Source: CPC320 sp002684375 (GTDB taxonomy: Bacteria > Pseudomonadota > Alphaproteobacteria > Rhodobacterales > Rhodobacteraceae). From it: a stretch of DNA of 64,000 nt. Each line of letters begins with the position of its first letter. Positions within the stretch are counted from its first letter, which is position 1. The notes beneath the pieces were generated by a model. The model did not search any database, had not been told where the DNA came from, and was given only the letters and a program-made list of their open reading frames with translations. The stretch covers positions 19,829-83,828 of the forward strand of contig CBFIHZ010000016.1 of assembly GCA_965662545.1 (NCBI GenBank), read 5' to 3'. Below, in pieces: positions 17,775 through 26,037 of this stretch. A program made the position numbers and the translations under genes.

Positions 17775-18489
17775 CCTGCCCTCCGATCGCATCCATTGCG
17801 GCGCTATAAGCTGGCAAAACCGCCTGAGGCGCACCGTCCATCTGGACTGTTCCGCGCTCAAGCCAGATCACGCGATCATAAGTGCACAGAGCCTCCAAGT
17901 CATGGGAGATATGTAAGATAGTTTGGTCGATATCTTCCAATATTTGTGTCAACTGCCGGGTGATCGGTCGGTCAAGACCGGTGAAAGGCTCATCAAGAAC
18001 GATGACCGCTGGTTGCATGGCCAAAACGGACATCAGGCAAACCAAATGCCTCTGGCCCTGCGACAAGGTGCTGATTGAGCGGTTGCTCCAGGCCGCTTTT
18101 CCAAACTGGGCCAATGCTTCTGCGACCATCTGGCGCACTGCGTCTTTGGAATACCCTTGTTGGGTAAGCCCAAACGACATCTCTTCCAGCACCGTCGGAA
18201 AGATGATTTGATGATCAGGGTTTTGAAACAAGATACCTATTTTAGATAAAGCTTTGCGCCGGTTTTTGAAAATATCAATGTCATCCACAAGCACCCGTCC
18301 CTGGTCTGGTTTGATCAACCCGCATACGACACGCGCGAGCGTCGATTTTCCTGACCCGTTACGGCCGACAAAACCGATACGCGGTGTGCTCAGATCCAAG
18401 GTTATCTCATTCAGGATAGCATGCCCGGATTTCACCAGAGACACACCCTGAATAGAGACCCGGCCGTTATTTGAAATAAGCTGTCCCAT
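17749..18489 (-). CDS. bioM: Biotin ECF transporter ATPase BioM
   Basis: A 246-residue ABC ATPase that powers biotin uptake with BioN and BioY. Walker A is GRNGSGKST, the Q-loop lies in LFQNPDHQIIFPTV, the signature is LSQGQRHLVC and Walker B is VIVLDEPF, followed by an H-loop histidine in ILHISHDLEAL. Length and order are normal for the family. It is the first gene of bioMNY. The upstream region (18490-18583) holds its promoter; no operator motif is recognised there. Confidence 0.93.
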   Translation of the reverse strand: MGQLISNNGRVSIQGVSLVKSGHAILNEITLDLSTPRIGFVGRNGSGKSTLARVVCGLIKPDQGRVLVDDIDIFKNRRKALSKIGILFQNPDHQIIFPTVLEEMSFGLTQQGYSKDAVRQMVAEALAQFGKAAWSNRSISTLSQGQRHLVCLMSVLAMQPAVIVLDEPFTGLDRPITRQLTQILEDIDQTILHISHDLEALCTYDRVIWLERGTVQMDGAPQAVLPAYSAAMDAIGGQDVFADITG

Positions 18490-18583
18490 TTGTGTCCGTG
18501 ATATGCCTCTGTCAGACCGCTATATCAACCACTGTGTGGGAAAAACACCCGTCTGTTCACAAAAGCCAGACACAAAATGAAAA

Positions 18584-18607
18584 CGGCCGCTTGATATGAA
18601 GCGACCG
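18584..18607 (-). terminator. Hairpin, probable terminator of the small secreted-protein gene
   Basis: CGGCCGCTT (18584-18592) pairs with AAGCGACCG (18599-18607) around a 6-base loop, with one mismatch in a 9-bp stem. Read on the minus strand it is followed by TTTT. It lies 43 bp after the stop of the 59-residue gene, a typical intrinsic terminator placement. The short T-run is the only weakness. Confidence 0.6.
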
Positions 18608-18650
18608 CCTTGAACTCAAGTTCTAAACTAAAGCCTCTACGGCTTGGTGC

Positions 18651-18830
18651 TCACCCTGCAACGGCAACAACAATGGCAAGCAACAACAGCGGCATCAACA
18701 TACCCGACGAGGATCCTGCCGCAGCTTCTTCCATAATTACTGGAGCTTCCATAACAGGCTCCATCATTCCGCCTGCAGAGGCCGTTGAAGCCGCAGCGAT
18801 TAATACAGCAGCAAGAACAGTTTTCTTCAT
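18651..18830 (-). CDS. Small secreted or membrane-anchored protein, 59 residues
   Basis: A short gene with clear expression signals: AGGAGA then AAAAA before ATG 18830, and a terminator-like hairpin after the TGA at 18651. The protein has a Sec-type signal (MKKTVLAAVLIAAASTASA, predicted cut after residue 19). A short Met/Glu/Pro-rich acidic part follows (MMEPVMEAPVIMEEAAAG), then a serine-glycine hinge and a C-terminal hydrophobic stretch (MLMPLLLLAIVVAVAG). I recall similar small proteins in other Rhodobacteraceae, but no function. It is monocistronic, between bioM and an L,D-transpeptidase gene. Confidence 0.85.
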   Translation of the reverse strand: MKKTVLAAVLIAAASTASAGGMMEPVMEAPVIMEEAAAGSSSGMLMPLLLLAIVVAVAG

Positions 18831-18967
18831 TTTTTTCTCCTGAAATTGCTCTCTCTATTGTCAAACAAATGCGAGAGAAGCACCCAAATTTATACTATTA
18901 AAATAAAAAGCTTAAGCTTTATTCGACCAAGCGTATCTGTGATATGTTACCATTGCAAGGCTTTTAA

Positions 18968-19579
18968 TCAAATCAGCAGCACCTGAGTACCCACTTTGAC
19001 CCGGGAAAATAAGTCCGCGATGTGGTGATTATATAACCCAATACAACCATTTGACGAACGGCGGCCAATCTTACGCGTATCATGCGTGCCATGTATCCGG
19101 TAATATTTCCAGCTGAGATACAAAGCATGCGTCCCAAGCGGATTATCCGGCCCTGGCGGAACATGATCTGGCCACTCTGGGTTGCGAAGCTTCATTGACG
19201 GCGTCGGTCGCCAACTCGGCCCTTCTACCAGCCGGGTGATACGGGTGCGTCCGCGCCGTGTCAGCGTTTCCGTCAACGGCACACTGGTGGGATAAAGCTG
19301 ATAGCTCATACCGTCACCAGACCAGTGATGTAGAGCCCGCGAAGTAATATCGACCAAAATCGCGCCATTTTTCAAATTCTTGAAATAGGGTTGCCATTCA
19401 TACGACCTGAAACTGGAAATATTGCGCCGGACTGCGCTTGAAATTTCCCCCTCAAGTTCCACAGTTTCTGCAGGGTCAAGCGTTTGTGTGGTCTGTGACA
19501 ACGCTGGCGTCGCCAGAAAACCCACACTCGCCGCTAAAAACTGACGACGCCCCAGACCATTTCCAAATTTATTTATCAT
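18968..19579 (-). CDS. L,D-transpeptidase (YkuD domain), Tat-exported
   Basis: A 203-residue periplasmic L,D-transpeptidase expected to form 3-3 peptidoglycan cross-links or attach proteins to peptidoglycan. The N-terminus is a twin-arginine signal (GRRQFLAASVGFLATPALS). The YkuD active site is intact: IHGTHD followed by IGRRSSNGCIGLYN with the catalytic cysteine. CAGGAG precedes the ATG. A CAP-domain lipoprotein gene diverges 161 bp away and a second YkuD gene follows it, so this is an envelope-modelling cluster. Confidence 0.92.
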   Translation of the reverse strand: MINKFGNGLGRRQFLAASVGFLATPALSQTTQTLDPAETVELEGEISSAVRRNISSFRSYEWQPYFKNLKNGAILVDITSRALHHWSGDGMSYQLYPTSVPLTETLTRRGRTRITRLVEGPSWRPTPSMKLRNPEWPDHVPPGPDNPLGTHALYLSWKYYRIHGTHDTRKIGRRSSNGCIGLYNHHIADLFSRVKVGTQVLLI

Positions 19580-19740
19580 TATATCTCCTGAGCAACGGCC
19601 CTCCGCGACGGTATGTCTACTTTACCGGCAGCCTGTCCGCAATTCACCTTTTCTTGATTTATTGAGGTGATATCAAACTAGATTTGTATCATCACGCGAA
19701 GCACGTTAAACAAGCCAAGAAAAAATGGTTTGAGATTAGT

Positions 19741-20280
19741 ATGTATTTTCTTCGTTCAATATTTTTTATGGTGGCATTGGGGATCTCTGCCTGCACCACC
19801 GGGATGGCTCCACAACTGGGTCCGGACGGCCGTCCCTTGCCCAAAGTGTATCGCATTATCGAAAAAAACCAAAGCCAAGTGCAATTTCAAATGTTAGACG
19901 CAATCAATGCCATTCGTACCGCTGCGGCCAATGGCCCGCTTACCTTTGATAGTGCGCTTAACGCGGCCGCTGCCACCCATTCTCGCGACATGTCGACCCA
20001 AAACCGTCCTTGGCATTTCGGCTCAGATGGATCCTCTCCAATAGTCCGCTCCCAGCGCGCTGGCTATACAGGCACCTTTCTAGGCGAAACCATTTCTGAA
20101 ACATTTGAAACCGAGCTTGAGACACTAAGTGCTTGGCTGAGCCAAGACGACACTCGGAAAGTGATACTAGACCCGCGTGCTACCGATCTTGGCTTTGCGT
20201 GGTATCAAGAGCAGAACGGCAAGATATGGTGGACCTTGCTGACCGGTGCGCAACAAACGTCAGATTGGGTTCAAGGGTAA
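19741..20280 (+). CDS. CAP-domain (SCP/PR-1) lipoprotein
   Basis: A 179-residue protein with a lipoprotein signal (MYFLRSIFFMVALGISAC, lipobox ISAC with lipidation at Cys18) and a CAP domain of about 130 residues. Conserved features include LLDAINAIR-like helix (MLDAINAIRTAA), AAATHSRDMSTQNRPWHFGSDG for the metal-site histidines, and LGETISE. Bacterial CAP proteins are secreted and mostly uncharacterised. The start is at 19741 because the signal begins there; the frame is open to 19684 but adds a charged extension ahead of the signal. Its 3' end overlaps the convergent YkuD gene by 10 bp. Confidence 0.88.
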   Translation: MYFLRSIFFMVALGISACTTGMAPQLGPDGRPLPKVYRIIEKNQSQVQFQMLDAINAIRTAAANGPLTFDSALNAAAATHSRDMSTQNRPWHFGSDGSSPIVRSQRAGYTGTFLGETISETFETELETLSAWLSQDDTRKVILDPRATDLGFAWYQEQNGKIWWTLLTGAQQTSDWVQG

Positions 20281-20765
20281 ATACGCACCGGTGTTCCAGG
20301 TTTGACGTGGGCAAACATATATTCGACCTGCTCATTGGTCACCGCAATGCAACCAAGGGTCCAATCTTTGGTCAAGCGCCGAGGCTTGTTAGGCTGACCG
20401 TGAATAAAAATATCACCACCGGGTGACTTTCCTAACGCCCGTGCCCGCGCCCTGTCTTTATTGTTGGGGTAAGAAATTCCTAAAGACAGGTGAAACTCAC
20501 TGTCTGGATTATACCGATTAATAACATAGCGACCCTCTGGCGTTTTACCGTCGCCCTCTATCGCTTTATGGCCGCGAGGGTTAAACCCCAAATCAATCTT
20601 ATAAGTCTTTAAAACGGTTTTTTTGTGCATTAAATACAGCCGCCTTTGTTCTTTCATAACGATAATCTCTGTAATATCTTTTCCGCCGGCCCAAAACATA
20701 TTTGGCATGCAGCCCGACACGCTCAAGGCAATAAGGCCAAGCCAAAGAAATTTTATAACCCACAT
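20271..20765 (-). CDS. L,D-transpeptidase (YkuD domain) lipoprotein
   Basis: A 164-residue YkuD-domain protein with a lipoprotein signal (LIALSVSGC, lipidation at the Cys). The domain runs from about residue 33 to the end, with the catalytic motif IFIHGQPN followed by KDWTLGCIAVTN. It resembles the YafK/ErfK-like group that includes enzymes acting on peptidoglycan-linked lipoprotein; exact activity is not shown. Its 3' end overlaps the CAP lipoprotein gene by 10 bp in convergent orientation. It is the second L,D-transpeptidase within 2 kb. Confidence 0.9.
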   Translation of the reverse strand: MWVIKFLWLGLIALSVSGCMPNMFWAGGKDITEIIVMKEQRRLYLMHKKTVLKTYKIDLGFNPRGHKAIEGDGKTPEGRYVINRYNPDSEFHLSLGISYPNNKDRARARALGKSPGGDIFIHGQPNKPRRLTKDWTLGCIAVTNEQVEYMFAHVKPGTPVRIYP

Positions 20766-20841
20766 TTGCCCACTCGATTTTTTTAAGCTTGTTTACAGAT
20801 AGAAAAACCATTTGGACAGGGATTTTATTCAATTTCACCAC

Positions 20842-22071
20842 TTACGCAGGCGTGCTGAATTGTGCTGCCAGTTCCACATGGGCAGACCAGCGAAACTGAT
20901 CCACCACCTGTACCCAATCAAGCGTAAAGCCCGCGGCAATCAGAACTGCGGCGTCCCGGGCGAATGTCACCGGATTACAAGACACATAGGCAACACGGCG
21001 CAACGCCCCAGCTCGGGCTGCGGCAATCGTGGCAATCTGTGCCTCGGCCCCAGCACGGGGTGGGTCCAGTACGATACCATCAAAGCGCCGAAGCTCTTCC
21101 GTTAAAAGTGGCCTGCGAAATAAATCCCGCGTCTCATGGCTGACTTTTTTCAACCCATCAGCCTGTCGCCACCCATGATCCAGCGCCTTCAACATGGTAT
21201 CGATTGAATCGACGGCGTGAATTTCGGCCTGTTGCGCCATAGGCAACGTAAACGTGCCACTGCCACAAAACAAATCAACCACGCGCCGAGCCCCGGTGAT
21301 TGCCTCCATAACAGCGGCCGTCAAGGCGTGCTCTCCATGTTCGGTTGCTTGTAAAAAAGACCCCGGCGGTGGCGAAACTAACGCAGATCCAAATCGTTGT
21401 AGTGGCGGCTGGCGCATCGCGAGCGTTTCATCATCCCAATGCAATCGCGCCAATCGAAAGGTCTCTGCATGTCCAGCCAGTACCGATCGTAGCGCTTGAT
21501 CAAGCGGTTTACCCCCTTTGACGGACACATCCAACCCAACCTCAGAATGAATGACAGTCACTGTTAATTCCGCTTTGCGGCTGGCACCCGTGATGGTCAA
21601 AGCCTCGACCATCGGCAGTGCAGCCACCAATTCTTGTTGCAGCAATTGACAGTTTGGCACCGCAACAACGATACCTGACGCACGGGCATGAAACCCCGCC
21701 AAAGCACCTTTTTTGGTCCGGCGTGCTGAAAAAACCGCCCGTCGGCGGCTACGTGATGGCGATGTTTGAATGGGCCGGAACGTGGTATGAAGCCCGTGTG
21801 CAGACAGTGCATTGCGCACAACATCTGTTTTAAAATCGGCAACAAAACCGTCAGAGGCATGTTGAAGCTGACAGCCCCCACAGGTTTTAAAATGCACACA
21901 AGGCGCGGCAACCCTATGATCGGATGGCGTGACTATGCGGACCTCACGCAACACGTTCCCATCCAATTTTCCGGTTACCCGTTCTCCCGGCAGGGTCACG
22001 GGGACAAAGACCGGTCCCTCGGCGATGCCATCGCCTTGGTGGCCCATTCTTAGAATTGTAAACTCTTCCAT
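20842..22071 (-). CDS. rlmD: 23S rRNA (uracil-5-)-methyltransferase, RlmD/RumA type
   Basis: A 409-residue class-I RNA m5U methyltransferase. An N-terminal TRAM-like part (MEEFTILRMGHQGDGIAEG) is followed by a cysteine pattern for an iron-sulfur cluster (CVHFKTCGGCQLQH). The SAM region is VVDLFCGSGTFTLPMA and the catalytic cysteine lies in VAYVSCNPVTFARDA. RlmD methylates U1939 of 23S rRNA in E. coli; alphaproteobacterial homologues may have other targets, so the symbol is by family. It lies 38 bp downstream of the ABC exporter run on the same strand. Confidence 0.88.
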   Translation of the reverse strand: MEEFTILRMGHQGDGIAEGPVFVPVTLPGERVTGKLDGNVLREVRIVTPSDHRVAAPCVHFKTCGGCQLQHASDGFVADFKTDVVRNALSAHGLHTTFRPIQTSPSRSRRRAVFSARRTKKGALAGFHARASGIVVAVPNCQLLQQELVAALPMVEALTITGASRKAELTVTVIHSEVGLDVSVKGGKPLDQALRSVLAGHAETFRLARLHWDDETLAMRQPPLQRFGSALVSPPPGSFLQATEHGEHALTAAVMEAITGARRVVDLFCGSGTFTLPMAQQAEIHAVDSIDTMLKALDHGWRQADGLKKVSHETRDLFRRPLLTEELRRFDGIVLDPPRAGAEAQIATIAAARAGALRRVAYVSCNPVTFARDAAVLIAAGFTLDWVQVVDQFRWSAHVELAAQFSTPA

Positions 22072-22109
22072 GCGACCCAGATACTGTGCATAGCCTTTGA
22101 CGCAAAGCC

Positions 22110-23942
22110 CTATTCGGCGGCCTGACGGGTTTCAATAAACCCGCCCGATTGACGTTTCCAATAGCGACAATACAGCCCACCTTTTTCCAACAGGTCTGCA
22201 TGGCTGCCTGTTTCAACGATGTGGCCCTGATCCATAACGATGATCCGGTCCATTTTGCTGAGTGTCGAAAGACGGTGCGCGATGGCCAAAACGGTCTTGC
22301 CTTGCATTACCCGCTCCAATGCGGTCTGGATTGCCGCCTCAACCTCACTGTCCAATGCGCTGGTGGCCTCATCAAGAACCAGAATCGGCGCGTCTTTTAG
22401 AATGGCCCGCGCCAGGGCAATGCGTTGACGCTGGCCACCGGACAATTTAACACCCTGCTCACCAAGATGCGCATCATAGCCGGTGCGGCCTTTGTAATCC
22501 TCCAATTGCAGAATAAACTCATGGGCCTCGGCCTGTTTGGCAGCATCGATCAGGTCTGCGTCGCTGGCATCAGCGCGCCCATAGCGAATGTTATCACGCG
22601 CCGAACGGTTGAACAGGGCTGTTTCCTGCGTCACCATACCTATTTGGCGTCGCAAGCTTTCCTGAGTGACCGTGCGCAGGTTATGCCCATCTATGCTCAC
22701 AGAGCCTTTTTCTGTATCGTAAAGCCGCAGCAACAGCGCCACCAGTGTTGATTTGCCTGCCCCCGACGCTCCAACAACGCCCACTTTCTCACCCGCCTTA
22801 ATGGTAAGTGATATATCATCCACACCCCCAATATCGCGGCCATAAGCAAAGCGTATGCCATCAAAAACAATCTCTGCCTGCGCCACATACAGCGGGCGAG
22901 CGTCGGGCGCGTCGGTCAAATCATGCGGCGGCGACAAGGTCTGGATACCATCTTCGACCTCGCCGAGATTGGCATAAAGCGTCATCAACGTATAGCTTAC
23001 CCATCCGGTCATCTGCGACAAGCGCAACGAAATCGCCCCAGCAGCGGCAATATCCCCAGCACTAACGCTGCCGGTATTCCAAAACCACAGGCTACCGCCC
23101 ACCATCACCACTGGCAGAACGCCGGCCAGCGCATTGAGACAAAATCGAAACCAAGCCGATATGTAACCATAGTCAATCGAGCTGTCCCGAAAACCGCTCA
23201 TCGCCTGAAGCGCGGCACGATCTTCATGATCGGCATGGGCGAACAACTTGACGGTTTTGATATTGGTGACAGTATCAACAATCTGACCGGTCACTGTAGC
23301 GCGGGCTCCTGCGCGCGCTGCAGACCGCCGCCGGATCAACGGCATAAAATGCCGGATCATCAGAAGATAGGCCGCCAGCCAGCCAAGCAGGCCGGCTGTG
23401 AGAAAAAGATCAATGGACGTCAGCATCAACGCAGCCCCGACAATGGACGCCAATGCAAACAAAACCGTATGCACCACTTCAACCACCACATCGGTAACTG
23501 CGCGGGCGGTTTGCATTTCTTTTTGCGCAATACGTCCAGCAAAATCATTATCAAAAAACCGGACTGATTGACCCAGAGTCCAACGATGCAAGCGTGACAG
23601 CACAAGATTAAACACGTTCGGTGTCACCACAACCGATTGGACAAATGAAAACACGCCAAAAATAACCGGTCGGGCCAACAGGAAAAACGCCACACCCGCC
23701 ACTAACAGCCAGACCTGATTGCTCATAGGATTTTGCGGCGATGTCGCAAGCGCTGCATCCACCAAAACACCCAACATCAAGACCGCAGAAACCTCGACCA
23801 CACCGGCCAGAACAGAGGCAAGACCGGAAAGCCACAAAGCAGGCATGCTGCCCGCCAGCGCCCATCGAAAAAACGCCATAACCGTTGAGGGCGGTGGCCC
23901 GCTGGCTGGCGCCAGATAATTTATCCAGTTTGATGGTGTCAT
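22110..23942 (-). CDS. ABC half-exporter (fused membrane and ATPase domains), copy 1
   Basis: A 610-residue type-I ABC exporter half: six membrane helices (about residues 20-320) and a C-terminal ATPase with Walker A GASGAGKST, signature LSGGQRQRIALARA, Walker B ILVLDEATSALDSE and H-loop IAHRLSTL. It is the most divergent of three tandem copies; the other two share an N-terminus that this one lacks. It overlaps the upstream copy by ATGA, so those two are co-translated and may form a heterodimer. The protein family includes lipid, peptide and drug exporters; substrate unknown. Confidence 0.92.
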   Translation of the reverse strand: MTPSNWINYLAPASGPPPSTVMAFFRWALAGSMPALWLSGLASVLAGVVEVSAVLMLGVLVDAALATSPQNPMSNQVWLLVAGVAFFLLARPVIFGVFSFVQSVVVTPNVFNLVLSRLHRWTLGQSVRFFDNDFAGRIAQKEMQTARAVTDVVVEVVHTVLFALASIVGAALMLTSIDLFLTAGLLGWLAAYLLMIRHFMPLIRRRSAARAGARATVTGQIVDTVTNIKTVKLFAHADHEDRAALQAMSGFRDSSIDYGYISAWFRFCLNALAGVLPVVMVGGSLWFWNTGSVSAGDIAAAGAISLRLSQMTGWVSYTLMTLYANLGEVEDGIQTLSPPHDLTDAPDARPLYVAQAEIVFDGIRFAYGRDIGGVDDISLTIKAGEKVGVVGASGAGKSTLVALLLRLYDTEKGSVSIDGHNLRTVTQESLRRQIGMVTQETALFNRSARDNIRYGRADASDADLIDAAKQAEAHEFILQLEDYKGRTGYDAHLGEQGVKLSGGQRQRIALARAILKDAPILVLDEATSALDSEVEAAIQTALERVMQGKTVLAIAHRLSTLSKMDRIIVMDQGHIVETGSHADLLEKGGLYCRYWKRQSGGFIETRQAAE

Positions 23943-25777
23943 ATCACCGCCTTAATATCGATAAACCCACCCGATTGCCGCGCCCAAAATGTCGCGTACT
24001 GACCGTTTTGCGCCAACAAGGCCTCATGCGGACCATTTTCTACTATCGACCCATTATCCATCACAATAATTCTGTCCATACGGGCAATCGTAGACAAGCG
24101 GTGCGCGATTGCAATCACAGTCTTGCCCTGCATCATACCATAAAGAGTGTTTAGGATTTCGGCCTCTATTTCGCTATCTAGGGCGCTGGTGGCTTCATCC
24201 AAGAGCAGAATTGGCGCATTTTTCAAAATAACCCGCGCCAGACTAATGCGCTGGCGCTCTCCTCCCGACAGTTTGACCCCACGCTCGCCAACCAGTGCCT
24301 CATAGCCTGAATTACCGTCGAGGTCCTTTAAATCGACGATAAAATCATGCGCCACAGCCTGTTTGCTGGCGGCAAGGATCTCGGCCTGTGTCGCGTTTTG
24401 CCGACCATAGCGTATATTGTCGCGCACTGAGCGGTGCAGCAGGCTGCTGTCTTGTTGTACCATGCCGATCTGGGCGCGCAGACTGTCTTGGGTGATCTTG
24501 GCAATATCCTGACCATCGATCAGAATTTTGCCGGCCTCGACATCGTAAAACCGCAACAGAAGCTTCAAAAGCGTCGATTTCCCCGCCCCCGACCGGCCCA
24601 CCAAACCTATTTTTTCCCCCGGTTGGATGGTTAGATTAAGGCGGTCAAGCCCACCCCTGTCGCGGCCATAGTGGTGGCTTAGTTCACAAATCTCGATCTT
24701 GGCCTGTGGCACCTGCAGCAGTTTGGCCTTTGGCACATCCACCAAAGTCACCGGCTGGGCGATGGTCTCCATGCCCTCAGACACCTTACCAAGTGCCCGA
24801 AATATCTCCGTTATTAGGTGAATGACCCATTCGCTCATGCTATCTATCCGCAAGGCCAACATTGTGGCCGCCACAACAGATCCGACCTGAACCCGATTGT
24901 CCAACCACAAGATCACCGCCCCACCAACAACCGTGACCATCAACAACCCATTAAGAAGCGATAGTGTAATCTCCATCTTACTGACGAGACGATTGACTTG
25001 GAAAAAAGCGACTCTGGCAGTTTCCATACCCTGTTTGACATACCCAATCTCGGCTTTGTCATGGGCAAACATTTTGACCGAATGGATGTTGGTATAGCCG
25101 TCAATAATCCGGCCATTCAGGGCCGATCTTGCCGCTGACGCCGTTTTAGACGCCTTTGCAACCCGCCGGATCGTCCAGCGCATCAGCAGGCTATACAACA
25201 GCAACCACACCAGCAATGGCAGGATCAATCTTGCATCGGTCTGTAACAACATCAGCAAAGCCCCAAACACAAAGGCAATCGCATAACTTAGGCCGCCAAA
25301 TACTTGCCCTAATACGTGTGAGATCGAATTGGGCGTTTCCATGACGCGATTGGCAATACGGCCAGCAAAATCATTCTCAAAACTGCCAACCGAATGCCGG
25401 AGCACCTGCCGATATGCCCGCCACCGTATCAGCATCGTTGAGTTCGCGTCTAGCGTTTGATTAAACAAAAGAATATTTAGCCCAAACAGCACTGGACGGA
25501 TCAGCAAATAAAAAACCGCCAAGGCGATCAGCCCCGGAACCGCATAGTCAACAATAAGGTTGGGCGTGGTTTGGATCACATCAACAAACCAGCCCACCCC
25601 AAAGATGACCCCCAGTTCCAACGCCGCAATTGATATCTCAGTCACGGTCATCAGCACCAGAACACCATAAAATGGCCGGCAATATCCGCGCAAAAACGCC
25701 CACAGCGTGGTTGGTGGCGTATCGGTTTGCGTATACTCACTATAGGGATCAATGAGATTTTCAAAATAGCGGAACAT
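23939..25777 (-). CDS. ABC half-exporter, copy 2
   Basis: A 612-residue type-I ABC exporter half with the same layout: six helices, then Walker A GRSGAGKST, signature LSGGERQRISLARV, Walker B ILLLDEATSALDSE. It starts MFRYFENLIDPYSEYTQTDT, nearly the same as copy 3, so the two are recent paralogues. The start at 25777 is supported by that match and an AGGGG site; a longer frame to 25879 has no support. Its stop overlaps the start of copy 1. A C-terminal QSGGFID motif is shared by the copies. Confidence 0.92.
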   Translation of the reverse strand: MFRYFENLIDPYSEYTQTDTPPTTLWAFLRGYCRPFYGVLVLMTVTEISIAALELGVIFGVGWFVDVIQTTPNLIVDYAVPGLIALAVFYLLIRPVLFGLNILLFNQTLDANSTMLIRWRAYRQVLRHSVGSFENDFAGRIANRVMETPNSISHVLGQVFGGLSYAIAFVFGALLMLLQTDARLILPLLVWLLLYSLLMRWTIRRVAKASKTASAARSALNGRIIDGYTNIHSVKMFAHDKAEIGYVKQGMETARVAFFQVNRLVSKMEITLSLLNGLLMVTVVGGAVILWLDNRVQVGSVVAATMLALRIDSMSEWVIHLITEIFRALGKVSEGMETIAQPVTLVDVPKAKLLQVPQAKIEICELSHHYGRDRGGLDRLNLTIQPGEKIGLVGRSGAGKSTLLKLLLRFYDVEAGKILIDGQDIAKITQDSLRAQIGMVQQDSSLLHRSVRDNIRYGRQNATQAEILAASKQAVAHDFIVDLKDLDGNSGYEALVGERGVKLSGGERQRISLARVILKNAPILLLDEATSALDSEIEAEILNTLYGMMQGKTVIAIAHRLSTIARMDRIIVMDNGSIVENGPHEALLAQNGQYATFWARQSGGFIDIKAVI

Positions 25778-25933
25778 GGGCAGCCCCTGATATAAAATTA
25801 AAAGCCTTTCTAAATACACGAGTTTATAAAAAATAAAAGCCTTCAGGTTGTATTTAATCCTGTCGCGTGATCGAGGCAACCACCTTGAAAATTACCTATT
25901 TTACCATCACCTCAAGCGCGTTACCGCCTAACA

Positions 25934-25970
25934 GCCTGCGATCAGGTTTCAACCTGATGTCTTGGCAGGC
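25934..25970. repeat. Nested inverted repeat between ABC exporter copies 2 and 3
   Basis: ATCAGGTT (25941-25948) and AACCTGAT (25951-25958) form a perfect 8-bp stem with a 2-base centre, enclosed by an outer pair GCCTGC (25934-25939) and GCAGGC (25965-25970). It lies 68 bp past the stop of copy 3 and ~155 bp before copy 2, within a 260-bp gap that has no other gene. It could be an operator for copies 2-1 or a processing or termination hairpin for copy 3; there is no T-run. Confidence 0.45.
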
Positions 25971-26037
25971 AATCTGGTGCAGGGAAATTCCCACAAATAT
26001 TCACCAAAAGACCACCAATTTATTTAGAAAAATCTGG

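Noticed and set aside
18490..18583. BioR-type or BirA operator before bioM
   Set aside because: No match to the expected short palindromes was found by eye.
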